DNA of 24,057 nucleotides from a bacterium (GCA_029012525.1 JAQXMG010000064.1:1-24057); one strand, 5' to 3'. Positions 17,619 to 24,057 are shown, counted from the first letter of the stretch. Made by a program: numbers and translations. Notes: generated from the letters alone by a model not told the origin.

Positions 17619-18563
17619 GTGGGCAATGTACAGCAATTTACGGAGTCAATAACAGTGCCAAATACAGCGAAGGTTGTAAAGTTTGTGCTTAAAGATGTTG
17701 ACACCAATATTGAAAATTATACTCTTATGGAATTGGAACAGTTTATACTTGATTTAAAACCGAATAGTCCAAAGGCCATCATAACTATTTGTTATGTATT
17801 AGGTTTGTATGCCAGATGGTTAGAAGAACAAGGAATTGTAGAGACTGACTCTTTTTATCAAATGATTCAATCTTTTGATAAAAAATTATTATGGAAAAAG
17901 GCAAAACCAAACGCTAATAAAAAATTTATATCTAATGAGCAGTTCAAAAGAATAATTCATGAAATTGGCGTATATGAAGATTTTAACGCATTGTATTATG
18001 AATGTTTATTTCAATGTATTTATGAAGGTGTTTACAATGATGATTTAAGTGTAATAAAAAATCTGAGGGGTTCAGATATTAACGATAATATAATCACATT
18101 ACATGAAGACAATGGACATTCGTATAAAATAAAAGTATCAGAAAATCTTGCATCAGACTTAAAAAAGCTATCAAGTATAAATATATGGGAAAGACGAAAT
18201 AGGTTTGGTGTATGTAAAGTTAATTTAAAAGGCGTTCACAAAGATAGCGTGTTTAAAATAGAAGATAGAAACACTAACTCTGAAGGTTCTTATAAATTTT
18301 CTTATTATGCAAAATTAAGAAAAATAGCAAAAGAATATCTTGAGTATACATTATTACCGCTGCAATTGTATACCAGTGGGATGATGTATAGAATTAAAGT
18401 AGAATTAAGTAAAAATGAAATTTCATTAGAGGAAGCTTTTTCTGAAAATAGTCGAAATAGAATGGCTCATTTGATAATTTCAAAAGAATTATTAAGATGT
18501 AATAGTGGAATAGAAGTAGGTAATTTTAGAGAATTAGTAAAAGGGCATCTTGATTCTTTTTAA
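17619..18563 (+). CDS. MrpR-like, catalytically inactive recombinase-fold repressor (314 aa)
   Basis: AAAGGTGG at 17604-17611 selects GTG 17619. Residues ~30-95 form a SAM-like core-binding domain (LMELEQFILDLKPNSPKAIITICYVLGLYARWLEEQ), and ~105-310 resemble a tyrosine recombinase catalytic domain, but the active site is gone. The usual Arg of GLRxxEL is replaced in EGVYNDDLSVIKNL (~137-149), the HxLR motif by LYTSGMM (~250-256), and no C-terminal Tyr nucleophile is evident. This is the hallmark of MrpR (YopR), the lysogeny repressor of Bacillus phage SPbeta, about 325 aa. It is therefore the best repressor candidate here, with its own promoter and inverted repeat. Confidence 0.82.
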   Translation: MGNVQQFTESITVPNTAKVVKFVLKDVDTNIENYTLMELEQFILDLKPNSPKAIITICYVLGLYARWLEEQGIVETDSFYQMIQSFDKKLLWKKAKPNANKKFISNEQFKRIIHEIGVYEDFNALYYECLFQCIYEGVYNDDLSVIKNLRGSDINDNIITLHEDNGHSYKIKVSENLASDLKKLSSINIWERRNRFGVCKVNLKGVHKDSVFKIEDRNTNSEGSYKFSYYAKLRKIAKEYLEYTLLPLQLYTSGMMYRIKVELSKNEISLEEAFSENSRNRMAHLIISKELLRCNSGIEVGNFRELVKGHLDSF

Positions 18564-18581
18564 TTATGATAAAAAAAAGAA

Positions 18582-18622
18582 TTTGCGATAGCCTTGAAAT
18601 ATTCGCAAAATTATAGTAAAAT
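18582..18622 (+). promoter_or_regulatory. Promoter with inverted repeat ahead of the gene at 18729
   Basis: TTGAAA (18594-18599), 17-base spacer, TAAAAT (18617-18622). TTTGCGA (18582-18588) and TCGCAAA (18603-18609) are exact inverted repeats around the -35 box, a likely operator. No T-run follows, so it is not a terminator for the MrpR-like gene. Confidence 0.7.
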
Positions 18623-18642
18623 AACTTTATGGTAAGACAAGT

Positions 18643-18698
18643 TGATATTTTCACCCAAAGTATAGAAATGTAACAGATACTTTGTGGTGAAAATATCA
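18643..18698 (+). promoter_or_regulatory. Long inverted repeat in the leader of the gene at 18729
   Basis: Left arm 18643-18663 (starting TGATATTTTCACC, ending CAAAGTAT) pairs with right arm 18677-18698 (ATACTTTG, ending GGTGAAAATATCA): 21 base pairs interrupted by one bulged T at 18685, with a 13-base loop. It starts about 14 bases after the expected transcription start and ends 30 bases before the ATG. No T-run follows. It is either a stable 5' UTR structure controlling translation or a two-site operator. Confidence 0.75.
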
Positions 18699-18728
18699 CT
18701 GTTATATATAGTCAGAAAGGGATACATT

Positions 18729-19088
18729 ATGAATACTGAAAAATCTTTTATGAAATACGGTTTTATCAACGATGTGAACAATGCAAAATTAAAGGAGATA
18801 TTCAAAGACGGTACTAAAATAAGAGAGATACATATGGATATTTATCCTGATAACCCTATTGACAATTCAATGTTATTTATGCTTCTATTAAGGACTATAG
18901 AGAAAAATGTTCTTGTTACTAACGATGATAATAGAATCATTCTTAAAAAAAATGATAAATATAAAACTTGTTTTGTTAATGTGTTGCTTTCTAAGATAAC
19001 AGAGTGCTTTTTTAGGACTTTTGAAAATTGTATTGAGTTTATTTTGAATATTCATAATACATATTATAGAGTTACTATTTTAAACTAA
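18729..19088 (+). CDS. Hypothetical protein with structured leader (119 aa)
   Basis: GAAAGGGA at 18715-18721 selects ATG 18729; the frame extends upstream through the hairpin but without an SD. The product is predicted helical with a segment NSMLFMLLLRTIEKNVLV and later NVLLSKITECFFRTFENCIEFIL, both amphipathic rather than membrane-spanning. Three Cys. No family recognised. The elaborate leader (promoter, operator-like repeat, long hairpin) says that its expression is tightly controlled. Confidence 0.78.
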   Translation: MNTEKSFMKYGFINDVNNAKLKEIFKDGTKIREIHMDIYPDNPIDNSMLFMLLLRTIEKNVLVTNDDNRIILKKNDKYKTCFVNVLLSKITECFFRTFENCIEFILNIHNTYYRVTILN

Positions 19089-19119
19089 GAAAATTATATA
19101 AAAAGGAGAAATGTTTTTT

Positions 19120-19218
19120 ATGTATATTATTAGTTTGTTAGATTTAAAATATAAAAAAGATTTTTTAGAAAGTAATCCAAACAAGAAAAAAATACCAAAT
19201 TTTTATTTGAGGCTTTAA
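19120..19218 (+). CDS. Possible 32-residue peptide
   Basis: AAAAGGAG at 19101-19108 is followed by ATG 19111 (too close) and ATG 19120 in the same frame, ending TAA 19216-19218. The peptide MYIISLLDLKYKKDFLESN...KKKIPNFYLRL is basic and Lys-rich. Translation signal present, composition unremarkable; it could be a real small gene or a decayed one. Confidence 0.42.
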   Translation: MYIISLLDLKYKKDFLESNPNKKKIPNFYLRL

Positions 19219-19260
19219 TTATAATAGATAAAATTATATATAAATCAAAGGAGTATAAAT

Positions 19261-19857
19261 ATGAAGATGAAAAAGTTTATCATTATTTTATTTTTAGTTA
19301 TTTCTTGTGTTACATTATTAATCATAGGCTGCAACCATAAAGAGAATAAACAATCGGTAGAAAATAAAACAGAAGTATATCAAGCCGAAGTTACATTAAG
19401 GCCGTCCGAAACGATAAAAACAGAAGAATTAACAGAAAATAAAGAAAATACAAATAAAGAATCAAAAAATAATAATACATATAATAAAAATATAAACCTT
19501 AGTTCGGATGATATTTTAATGTTAAAGAAAATTTCTGTTGCAGAAGCTGGAAGCGAAAGTGTAGAAAGTATGGCTTTGGTAATGTTGGTAGTTTTGAATA
19601 GAACATATAGCGAAGATTTTCCAGATTCAGTTTATGAAGTTATTCATCAGCACAAACAATTCACGCCAGTTTTAAATGGAACATATGAAAAAACTCATCC
19701 AAATGAAAAGTCAGAACAAGCTATGAAATTAGTATTAAGTGGCTGGGACGAAAGTCAAGGTGCATTATATTTTGAAACTTGCGAGGGAAGTTCTTGGCAT
19801 AGTAGAACGCTTGATTTGTTATTTGAAAAAGACGGCATAAGATTTTATACGCATTAA
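19261..19857 (+). CDS. Lipoprotein cell-wall hydrolase, SleB/Hydrolase_2 type (198 aa)
   Basis: AAAGGAGTATAAAT precedes ATG 19261. Residues 1-24 are a lipoprotein signal (KMKKFIIILF...LLIIGC, lipobox Cys24). Residues ~25-78 are a polar Glu/Lys/Asn-rich linker. Residues ~82-198 are a SleB-like domain: VAEAGSES with catalytic Glu95, VMLVVLNRTYSEDFPDSVYEVI, QFTPVLNG, and the end GALYFETCEGSSWHS...DGIRFYTH. Such enzymes cleave peptidoglycan glycan strands. Lipid anchoring keeps it at the outer membrane face. It lies outside any lysis cassette, so wall remodelling in lysogens or blocking of superinfection are options. Confidence 0.9.
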   Translation: MKMKKFIIILFLVISCVTLLIIGCNHKENKQSVENKTEVYQAEVTLRPSETIKTEELTENKENTNKESKNNNTYNKNINLSSDDILMLKKISVAEAGSESVESMALVMLVVLNRTYSEDFPDSVYEVIHQHKQFTPVLNGTYEKTHPNEKSEQAMKLVLSGWDESQGALYFETCEGSSWHSRTLDLLFEKDGIRFYTH

Positions 19858-19886
19858 AAACATTACTAAAAAAATTCAAATATCTA

Positions 19887-19938
19887 TTGACATTATCTGT
19901 AATTAGTGGTATTATATTATCATAACAATTAATGTTAT
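19887..19938 (+). promoter_or_regulatory. Consensus extended -10 promoter with start-site dyad
   Basis: TTGACA (19887-19892), 17-base spacer, TGG then TATTAT (19910-19915). Just after the -10, ATAACA (19922-19927) and TGTTAT (19933-19938) are exact inverted repeats spanning the likely transcription start, a typical operator position. It drives the gene at 19967 and probably the cysteine desulfurase. Confidence 0.8.
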
Positions 19939-19966
19939 ATACAAATATCAAAGAAAGGTAGAAGAA

Positions 19967-20467
19967 ATGGAAACGGTATTAAAGTTTGATAGGGTAATTC
20001 TTACAAAGGAATTAAATGAAAAGTTTAAAAAGGTGGGCGAAGTATTTGAAATTGCTAATATTTTAGATGATTCTTTTCTTTTAAGAGATTCAAAGACAAA
20101 AGTTGCTGTCGGAGTAATAAAATTTGAAGACTTTGACGAATACTTTGTTAAAGAAAACGAGTTTGAAGGTTGGACTAAATGGATGCCGCTGACAGGATTC
20201 GATGGTCAGACAGATTGTCTTTATAGAACCAACAGAAGAAAAACTCAGGTTAAATTTATAACTGATAAAGTTAGAGGAGAAAGCTGTTGTAATAGGAACG
20301 ACGAATTTAATTTGTATATTGGAATTCAACTTGCTTATCTAAGATGTTTGAATAAGGCGTTTGAACAAAAGAAAGTACAAGAAGAACTTAAGTTAACAAC
20401 AATTGAAAAAGAAATTTCGTATAATAATCAAATCATAAAAAAAATACTTAACTCATTAAACACTTGA
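19967..20467 (+). CDS. Conserved-type phage hypothetical protein (166 aa)
   Basis: AAAGGTAGAAGAA precedes ATG 19967. N-terminal beta-rich part (VLKFDRVILTKELNEKF), then WTKWMPLTGFDGQTDCLYRTNRRKTQVKF and ESCCNRNDEFNLYIGIQLAYLRCLNKAF, a pattern I recognise from other Firmicute phages, ending in a charged helix. Four Cys occur around the conserved core (DCLY, SCC, RCL). Function unknown. It lies 13 bases upstream of the cysteine desulfurase in the same unit. Confidence 0.85.
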   Translation: METVLKFDRVILTKELNEKFKKVGEVFEIANILDDSFLLRDSKTKVAVGVIKFEDFDEYFVKENEFEGWTKWMPLTGFDGQTDCLYRTNRRKTQVKFITDKVRGESCCNRNDEFNLYIGIQLAYLRCLNKAFEQKKVQEELKLTTIEKEISYNNQIIKKILNSLNT

Positions 20468-20480
20468 ATGGGGTGAACTT

Positions 20481-21656
20481 ATGATATACTTGGATGCTGC
20501 GGCAACGGCTGAATATAAAAAAATTGATGATATTATTGTAGACACGATAACAGAATCCATGAAAAAGTATTGGCGCAATCCTTCAAGCTTGTATTCTTCT
20601 GATATTAAAGAAGAAATTGATAGGTGCAGAAAAAATATTGCAGCATTTATCGGTGCAAATCCAGAAGAAATTATTTTTACAAGCGGTGCAAGCGAAAGTA
20701 ATAATTTTGCTATTAGAGGATGGGTAGACCAACAGTTGATGAAAGATATCGGAATGATAAATATTATTACAACCCCCATAGAACATAAGTCTATATTAGA
20801 ATCTGTTAATAATCCCAGTTTAGGTGCTTGTGTACGATATTGTGATGTAGATAGGTTTGGATTTGTAGATTATAATCATTTAGAAAAATTACTATGGTTT
20901 CGTGAAAAAGAGCCTACTTTGGTTAGTATCGGAATGGCCAATAATGAAATAGGAACTATACAAGATATTAAAATAATTTCTAAATTGGTTCATGAATATG
21001 GAGGAATTATACATGTAGACGCAACGCAAGCATTCGGCCATATCCCAATTAATGTAGAAGAGCTTGGAATTGATATGATGAGCGCAAGTGGACATAAAAT
21101 TTCACCAGTGTTAAAAGGAATAGGATTTCTATACAAAAAAAATGGCATAAACATTCAACCACTGATTCGTGGCAGTCAAGAAAATGGTTTTCGTGGTGGT
21201 ACTGAAAACACATTTGGAATTATCGGACTGAGCAAAGCAATTGAATATTGCGATGTTAGTTCTGATAAAATTGAACAGATGTGTAAAAAGAGAGACTATT
21301 TTATTAGTTTATTGCAAGATAAGCCTGGCAGATTGTTTAATAGATTCAAATTTAATTGTCGATTAAATGGGAGCCAAGAACATAGATTGCCTAACAATAT
21401 CAATATTACATTTAATCAAAATATTACAGGCGAGTCTTTGTTATACACTCTTGATATGAGTGGCATTAAAATAAGTACAGGTAGTGCTTGCAACTCCCAT
21501 TCTATTGTCCCCAGTTATGTATTAAAAGCTATTGGTTTAACCGATGAAGAATCAATGCGAACAGTTAGATTTTCGTTATCAAACGATATTACATATGACG
21601 ATATTAATTTTGCTGTAAATGAAATAAAAAAAGCTATTAAAATCATAGAAACATAA
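20481..21656 (+). CDS. Cysteine desulfurase, NifS/IscS family (391 aa)
   Basis: GGGGTGAACTT precedes ATG 20481. All expected class V aminotransferase landmarks are present: YLDAAATA at the start, FTSGASESNN (67-75), His102 in IEHKS, Asn155 in ANNEIGT, Asp180 and Gln183 in VDATQ, the PLP Lys206 in SGHKISP, Arg238 in RGGTEN and the catalytic Cys337 in STGSACNSH. It should turn L-cysteine into alanine and an enzyme-bound persulfide. Full length and intact. No Dnd, MnmA, ThiI or IscU partner is in view, so the sulfur acceptor (Fe-S cluster, tRNA thiolation, DNA phosphorothioate) is unknown. It could also support the radical SAM enzyme's Fe-S cluster. Confidence 0.95.
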   Translation: MIYLDAAATAEYKKIDDIIVDTITESMKKYWRNPSSLYSSDIKEEIDRCRKNIAAFIGANPEEIIFTSGASESNNFAIRGWVDQQLMKDIGMINIITTPIEHKSILESVNNPSLGACVRYCDVDRFGFVDYNHLEKLLWFREKEPTLVSIGMANNEIGTIQDIKIISKLVHEYGGIIHVDATQAFGHIPINVEELGIDMMSASGHKISPVLKGIGFLYKKNGINIQPLIRGSQENGFRGGTENTFGIIGLSKAIEYCDVSSDKIEQMCKKRDYFISLLQDKPGRLFNRFKFNCRLNGSQEHRLPNNINITFNQNITGESLLYTLDMSGIKISTGSACNSHSIVPSYVLKAIGLTDEESMRTVRFSLSNDITYDDINFAVNEIKKAIKIIET

Positions 21657-21673
21657 CATGGGAGGTGGTTATA

Positions 21674-22069
21674 TTGTATCGTGTATACAACACAGAAGAT
21701 AAATGCTGGGTTGAAGATAATATCTATATGAAGCCAAATGGGGATTTGTTTATGATAAAACAATCTGTATTTGGGTGGATTAAGTTTCCACTTGAATTAT
21801 CATCAGATAAATATATATGTCATAAATATATTGGAATCAATGATAAATACGGATTCGCAATATACGAGGGTGACTATATCAAGGCGAAAATCTCAGATGA
21901 AAAAACTGTTGTTGGAATTGTAACATATGCCGAAGAATTGTCTGCTTATGTTATTTTGTGTGAAGACACAAGTGAATTTTATACATTGGGTTCTGAAGTC
22001 TGCGATTATATTGAAATAATCGGTAATGTGTTCGACAGATATACAGAGGTAGACTATGATGATAAGTAA
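21674..22069 (+). CDS. yopX: YopX-family protein (131 aa)
   Basis: The SD GGGAGGTGG (21660-21667) points to TTG 21674; a GTG at 21665 lies inside the SD. The YopX pattern is clear: YRVYNTEDKCWV near the start, then YIGINDKYGFAIYEGDYIKAKI, GIVTYAEELSAYVI and a final CDYIEIIGNVFDRY. YopX proteins are small beta-rich proteins very common in Firmicute phages including SPbeta; their role is not established. Its 3' end overlaps the next gene by 14 bases. Confidence 0.9.
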   Translation: MYRVYNTEDKCWVEDNIYMKPNGDLFMIKQSVFGWIKFPLELSSDKYICHKYIGINDKYGFAIYEGDYIKAKISDEKTVVGIVTYAEELSAYVILCEDTSEFYTLGSEVCDYIEIIGNVFDRYTEVDYDDK

Positions 22070-22379
22070 TCATTATAATAAACAAAGATATCGAAGAGAA
22101 AAGTTTATTCAAAAACATATATTTGACGATGGACATATTATTGATGGATTTATAGTAGATAAAAATCATGAAAACGGAGCCGAGTGTCATTCCATCACAG
22201 ACAATGGAATTATTATTATACATAATTTACAAACTGGCGTGCTTATAACTAAACTAATTGCAAGACCAAATCAGATTAAAAGATATTATGAAAAAACAGG
22301 GAGAAAACCACCATTAGAATATAAAAGAGCATTATTTTTAGCAAAGTGGCACGAAAGCCTTGGATATAATAATGTATAA
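22056..22379 (+). CDS. Conserved-type phage hypothetical protein (107 aa)
   Basis: AGAGGT at 22045-22050 precedes ATG 22056 (a second ATG follows at 22059); the start lies inside yopX, so the two are translationally coupled. The core reads GFIVDKNHENGAECHSITDNGIIIIHN...LITKLIARPNQIKRYYEK, a pattern I recall from Firmicute phages (NGAEIH.IT..GIIII, IARPGQIKRYY). Basic, soluble. The His/Glu-containing NGAECHSI loop and IARP motif are suggestive of an enzyme or RNA/DNA-binding fold, but none is known to me. Confidence 0.86.
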   Translation: MMISNHYNKQRYRREKFIQKHIFDDGHIIDGFIVDKNHENGAECHSITDNGIIIIHNLQTGVLITKLIARPNQIKRYYEKTGRKPPLEYKRALFLAKWHESLGYNNV

Positions 22380-22432
22380 ATAGAATTTAAAAATATATGT
22401 TTTATTATGTAACAAATAAGGAGGTGCATAAA

Positions 22433-22861
22433 TTGGAGTCTGTAAAAATTTATTTGTCTGGGGCGATGAGTTCACTTTCATTTGATGAACAATCTAAATG
22501 GAGAAAACAGATTATGGACGCTATTAGATTTGGTGATTATCATTATGAAAAGAAACCGACTTTCTTTAATCCAGTAGATTATTTTAATTTTGAAGAAATA
22601 CGACATAAATCAGAGCGTGAGATTATGGAGTTCGATTTGAATGGCTTAAGAAAATCTGATTTAGTGATTGTAAACTTTAATGACCCTACAAGTTTAGGTA
22701 CTTGTGCAGAACTTGCTATCGCCTATGAAATGAAAATTCCCATTATAGGAATCAATAAAGACGGATGTGACTTACATCCGTGGTTAATTGAATTTACATC
22801 AAGAATGTGTAATAACATTAGGGAAGCGGTAGAGTATACGGTTGATTTCTATTTAAATTAA
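22433..22861 (+). CDS. Nucleoside 2-deoxyribosyltransferase-like protein (142 aa)
   Basis: AAGGAGGTG (22418-22426) places the start at TTG 22433; an upstream ATG at 22397 precedes the SD and is rejected. Rossmann-like start IYLSGAMSS, FNPVDYFNF, then EFDLNGLRKSDLVIVNF...GTCAELAIAYEMKIPIIGI, where the Glu of CAEL is the expected catalytic residue. The family exchanges or hydrolyses the N-glycosidic bond of deoxynucleosides or nucleotides and is common in phages. A nucleotide-pool or modified-base role is likely; exact substrate unknown. Confidence 0.88.
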   Translation: MESVKIYLSGAMSSLSFDEQSKWRKQIMDAIRFGDYHYEKKPTFFNPVDYFNFEEIRHKSEREIMEFDLNGLRKSDLVIVNFNDPTSLGTCAELAIAYEMKIPIIGINKDGCDLHPWLIEFTSRMCNNIREAVEYTVDFYLN

Positions 22862-22881
22862 ACAAAATAACCAAAAATAAT

Positions 22882-22897
22882 TATATAAATTTATATA
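22882..22897 (+). repeat. Perfect 16-bp AT palindrome
   Basis: TATATAAATTTATATA reads the same on both strands. It lies 20 bases after the deoxyribosyltransferase-like gene. It is short of GC and may be chance in AT-rich DNA; no T-run makes it a terminator. Confidence 0.4.
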
Positions 22898-22931
22898 GAA
22901 TGCTGAATTTATAAAAGTTTGAAAATTATAC

Positions 22932-22976
22932 TTGAATAGTAATGACAATGTTTATATAATATATTTGTATCAAATA
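22932..22976 (+). promoter_or_regulatory. Promoter with start-site dyad, 5' of the decayed HNH-AP2 gene
   Basis: TTGAAT (22932-22937), 17-base spacer, TATAAT (22955-22960). TATTTG (22962-22967), three bases, CAAATA (22971-22976) are exact inverted repeats over the likely transcription start. It would transcribe the pseudogene and the protein at 23302. Confidence 0.72.
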
Positions 22977-23019
22977 CATAAAGTTATATTATTTGTGAAT
23001 GGATGGTGGTGTAATTTGA

Positions 23020-23299
23020 TTGGGTAAATTTAAAGATTTGACTGGTCAAAAATTTGGCAGATGGACAGTTCTTGAACGAGATGCTGAAGTTTACATTCAA
23101 ATAACGCATCTGGCGTAACTGGTGTTTTTTGGCACAAACAAATAAATAAATGGTGCGCAACCATAAAGATAAATGGAAAGCATAAACACTTGGGTGTTTA
23201 TGTCAATTTTGAAGGTGCAAACGAGCCAGATTACAAGCTGAAGAAAAATATTATAAAGAATTTAGTTATAATAATAGTATAAAAATTGGAGGTAATTAA
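23020..23299 (+). pseudogene. Decayed HNH endonuclease with AP2 domain
   Basis: From TTG 23020 (after GGTGGTG) one frame reads LGKFKDLTGQKFGRWTVLERD, the standard start of phage HNH proteins, then hits a stop near 23116. A second frame gives NNASGVTGVFWHKQINKWCA and INGKHKHLGVYVNF, an AP2 domain. A third frame gives KRARLQAEEKYYKEFSYNN, the usual end of that family. The HNH core is deleted and at least two frame changes are needed, so no working protein can be made. It is a dead relative of a homing-type endonuclease. The 22862-23301 stretch holds no other gene. Confidence 0.82.
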
Positions 23300-23301
23300 T
23301 T

Positions 23302-24057
23302 ATGGAAAACAAGGTAATTAAGCGCAGTGACTGGGTTTCTAACTTTAATCTTATTGGAAAGCCTATTATTAACGACTTCACTTTCAAATTAAACGAAAAG
23401 TCAGAGAAAAGTAATTGGATTTATAACGCTCTGAATCTTGGGATTGATTGCGGTGAGAATGCGGGTTGTGTTTATTGCGAGCTTATGGGTGGTTACAGCG
23501 AAGAGAATGAAAACAAGATTTTTGCACACGGCAAAAAAGATGATGGTTCTGATGATTTTGACTCACAAATTGTAGTTGATTGGGAAGACCGTTTTAATGA
23601 TGATATCCTTGAAGAAATCGGTGATTTATCATTCATTACAGTAGGTCTTGAAAAAACAGATAAGGATAAAACTTTTTATAAGAAATTTTTATCTGCTTAT
23701 GATGCTATTGCATACATCAAGGAACACCTTTCTGAAGATATGGTTGTAAATGTAAAAGGCAATCTAAAGTATTCTACTTATAATGATGTTGTTCAGGTAA
23801 GAAAGAATATTACAAGTATTGTACTCAGCAAAGTAGACGACGCATCCAAATATAAAGCCACATTTACTCAAAGTATTCTTATTGATAGATATTCTGCAAG
23901 CCTTAAGAATATTGACAAAGATAAAGGGGTTATGTATGTAGACGCAAGAGTCCTTGATTATGTAAAAGAGATTAATGGAGTTGAAGTTAAAGGTCAATAC
24001 CCTTATAACAAGCAGTTTGAATTTGCAATGGATTTTTCTAATGAAATACAGTGTAAA
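23302..24057 (+). CDS. N-terminal 252 residues of a conserved phage protein, truncated by the window
   Basis: TTGGAGGTAATTAATT precedes ATG 23302; the frame stays open to the last base. The visible part is acidic and rich in predicted beta strands (WVSNFNLIGKPIINDFTF, DLSFITVGLEKTDKDKTFYKKF, MVVNVKGNLKYSTYNDVVQVRKNITSIVLS), with a layout I recall from a large protein of Clostridia phages often near replication genes. Repeated small beta domains would fit OB-like single-strand DNA binding, but that is inference. Codon use is slightly less AT-biased than its neighbours, as expected for a core, well-expressed phage gene. Confidence 0.85.
   Translation, partial: MENKVIKRSDWVSNFNLIGKPIINDFTFKLNEKSEKSNWIYNALNLGIDCGENAGCVYCELMGGYSEENENKIFAHGKKDDGSDDFDSQIVVDWEDRFNDDILEEIGDLSFITVGLEKTDKDKTFYKKFLSAYDAIAYIKEHLSEDMVVNVKGNLKYSTYNDVVQVRKNITSIVLSKVDDASKYKATFTQSILIDRYSASLKNIDKDKGVMYVDARVLDYVKEINGVEVKGQYPYNKQFEFAMDFSNEIQCK

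Noticed and set aside
18582..18609. Inverted repeat as a terminator for the MrpR-like gene
   Set aside because: The 14-base loop and absence of a T-run on the + strand do not fit an intrinsic terminator; the -35 box lies in the loop, so an operator fits better.
20456..20779. 107-codon minus-strand frame
   Set aside because: Antisense to the unmistakable start of the cysteine desulfurase gene.
1..24057. tRNA genes
   Set aside because: No T-loop-like GTTCGANTC followed by an acceptor stem was found; scattered TTCGA strings lie inside genes.
1..24057. CRISPR array
   Set aside because: The repeated dyads are irregularly spaced, tied to start codons and only 16 bases with a variable centre; there are no regular spacers.

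Overview
The window is AT-rich (roughly 30% GC by eye) and every convincing gene lies on the + strand, packed end to end with good Shine-Dalgarno (SD) sites. About 53 genes are supported, most under 120 codons and of unknown function. The recognisable ones are a YopX-family protein, an MrpR-like inactive recombinase, a tyrosine recombinase, HNH/AP2-type endonuclease relatives, a SleB-type hydrolase and many small Cys-rich proteins. This is the accessory/early region of a large temperate phage or prophage of a low-GC Firmicute, most likely a Clostridia/Lachnospiraceae host. The host is inferred from composition and from remembered similarity of several families. No structural, terminase or lysis-cassette genes, rRNA, tRNA or CRISPR array were seen.

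Layout. (1) 1-2153: small hypothetical genes, many preceded by a dyad TAAAA-N6-TTTTA that runs into the SD. (2) 2154-8707: a block without that dyad, holding a Cys-rich protein, a lipoprotein, an HTH protein with a palindromic operator, a single-chain double ribbon-helix-helix (RHH) protein, a catalytic-domain-only tyrosine recombinase, a stand-alone DUF262 protein and an HNH/AP2-like protein. Three strong sigma-A-type promoters serve this block. (3) 8708-17462: a second long run of small genes with the dyad, including Zn-ribbon proteins, small membrane proteins and a three-gene unit: two proteins sharing an N-terminal FETNSSSxHSI motif followed by a radical SAM enzyme. (4) 17463-24057: another dyad-free block with individual promoters. 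It holds the MrpR-like regulator, a small gene behind a very long inverted repeat, a lipoprotein SleB-like hydrolase, a cysteine desulfurase, YopX, a nucleoside deoxyribosyltransferase-like protein, a decayed HNH-AP2 gene and the start of a larger protein that continues past the window.

How it may work. Two control styles alternate. Blocks 1 and 3 look like long polycistronic runs in which most genes carry the same start-associated dyad (20 exact copies, all + strand). Blocks 2 and 4 carry sigma-A-type promoters next to inverted repeats and encode most of the likely DNA-binding regulators. The MrpR-like protein is the best candidate for the lysogeny repressor. The FETNSSS/radical SAM unit and the dyad system are the two features most likely to be undescribed biology. 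Function statements for the unnamed small genes are deliberately withheld.
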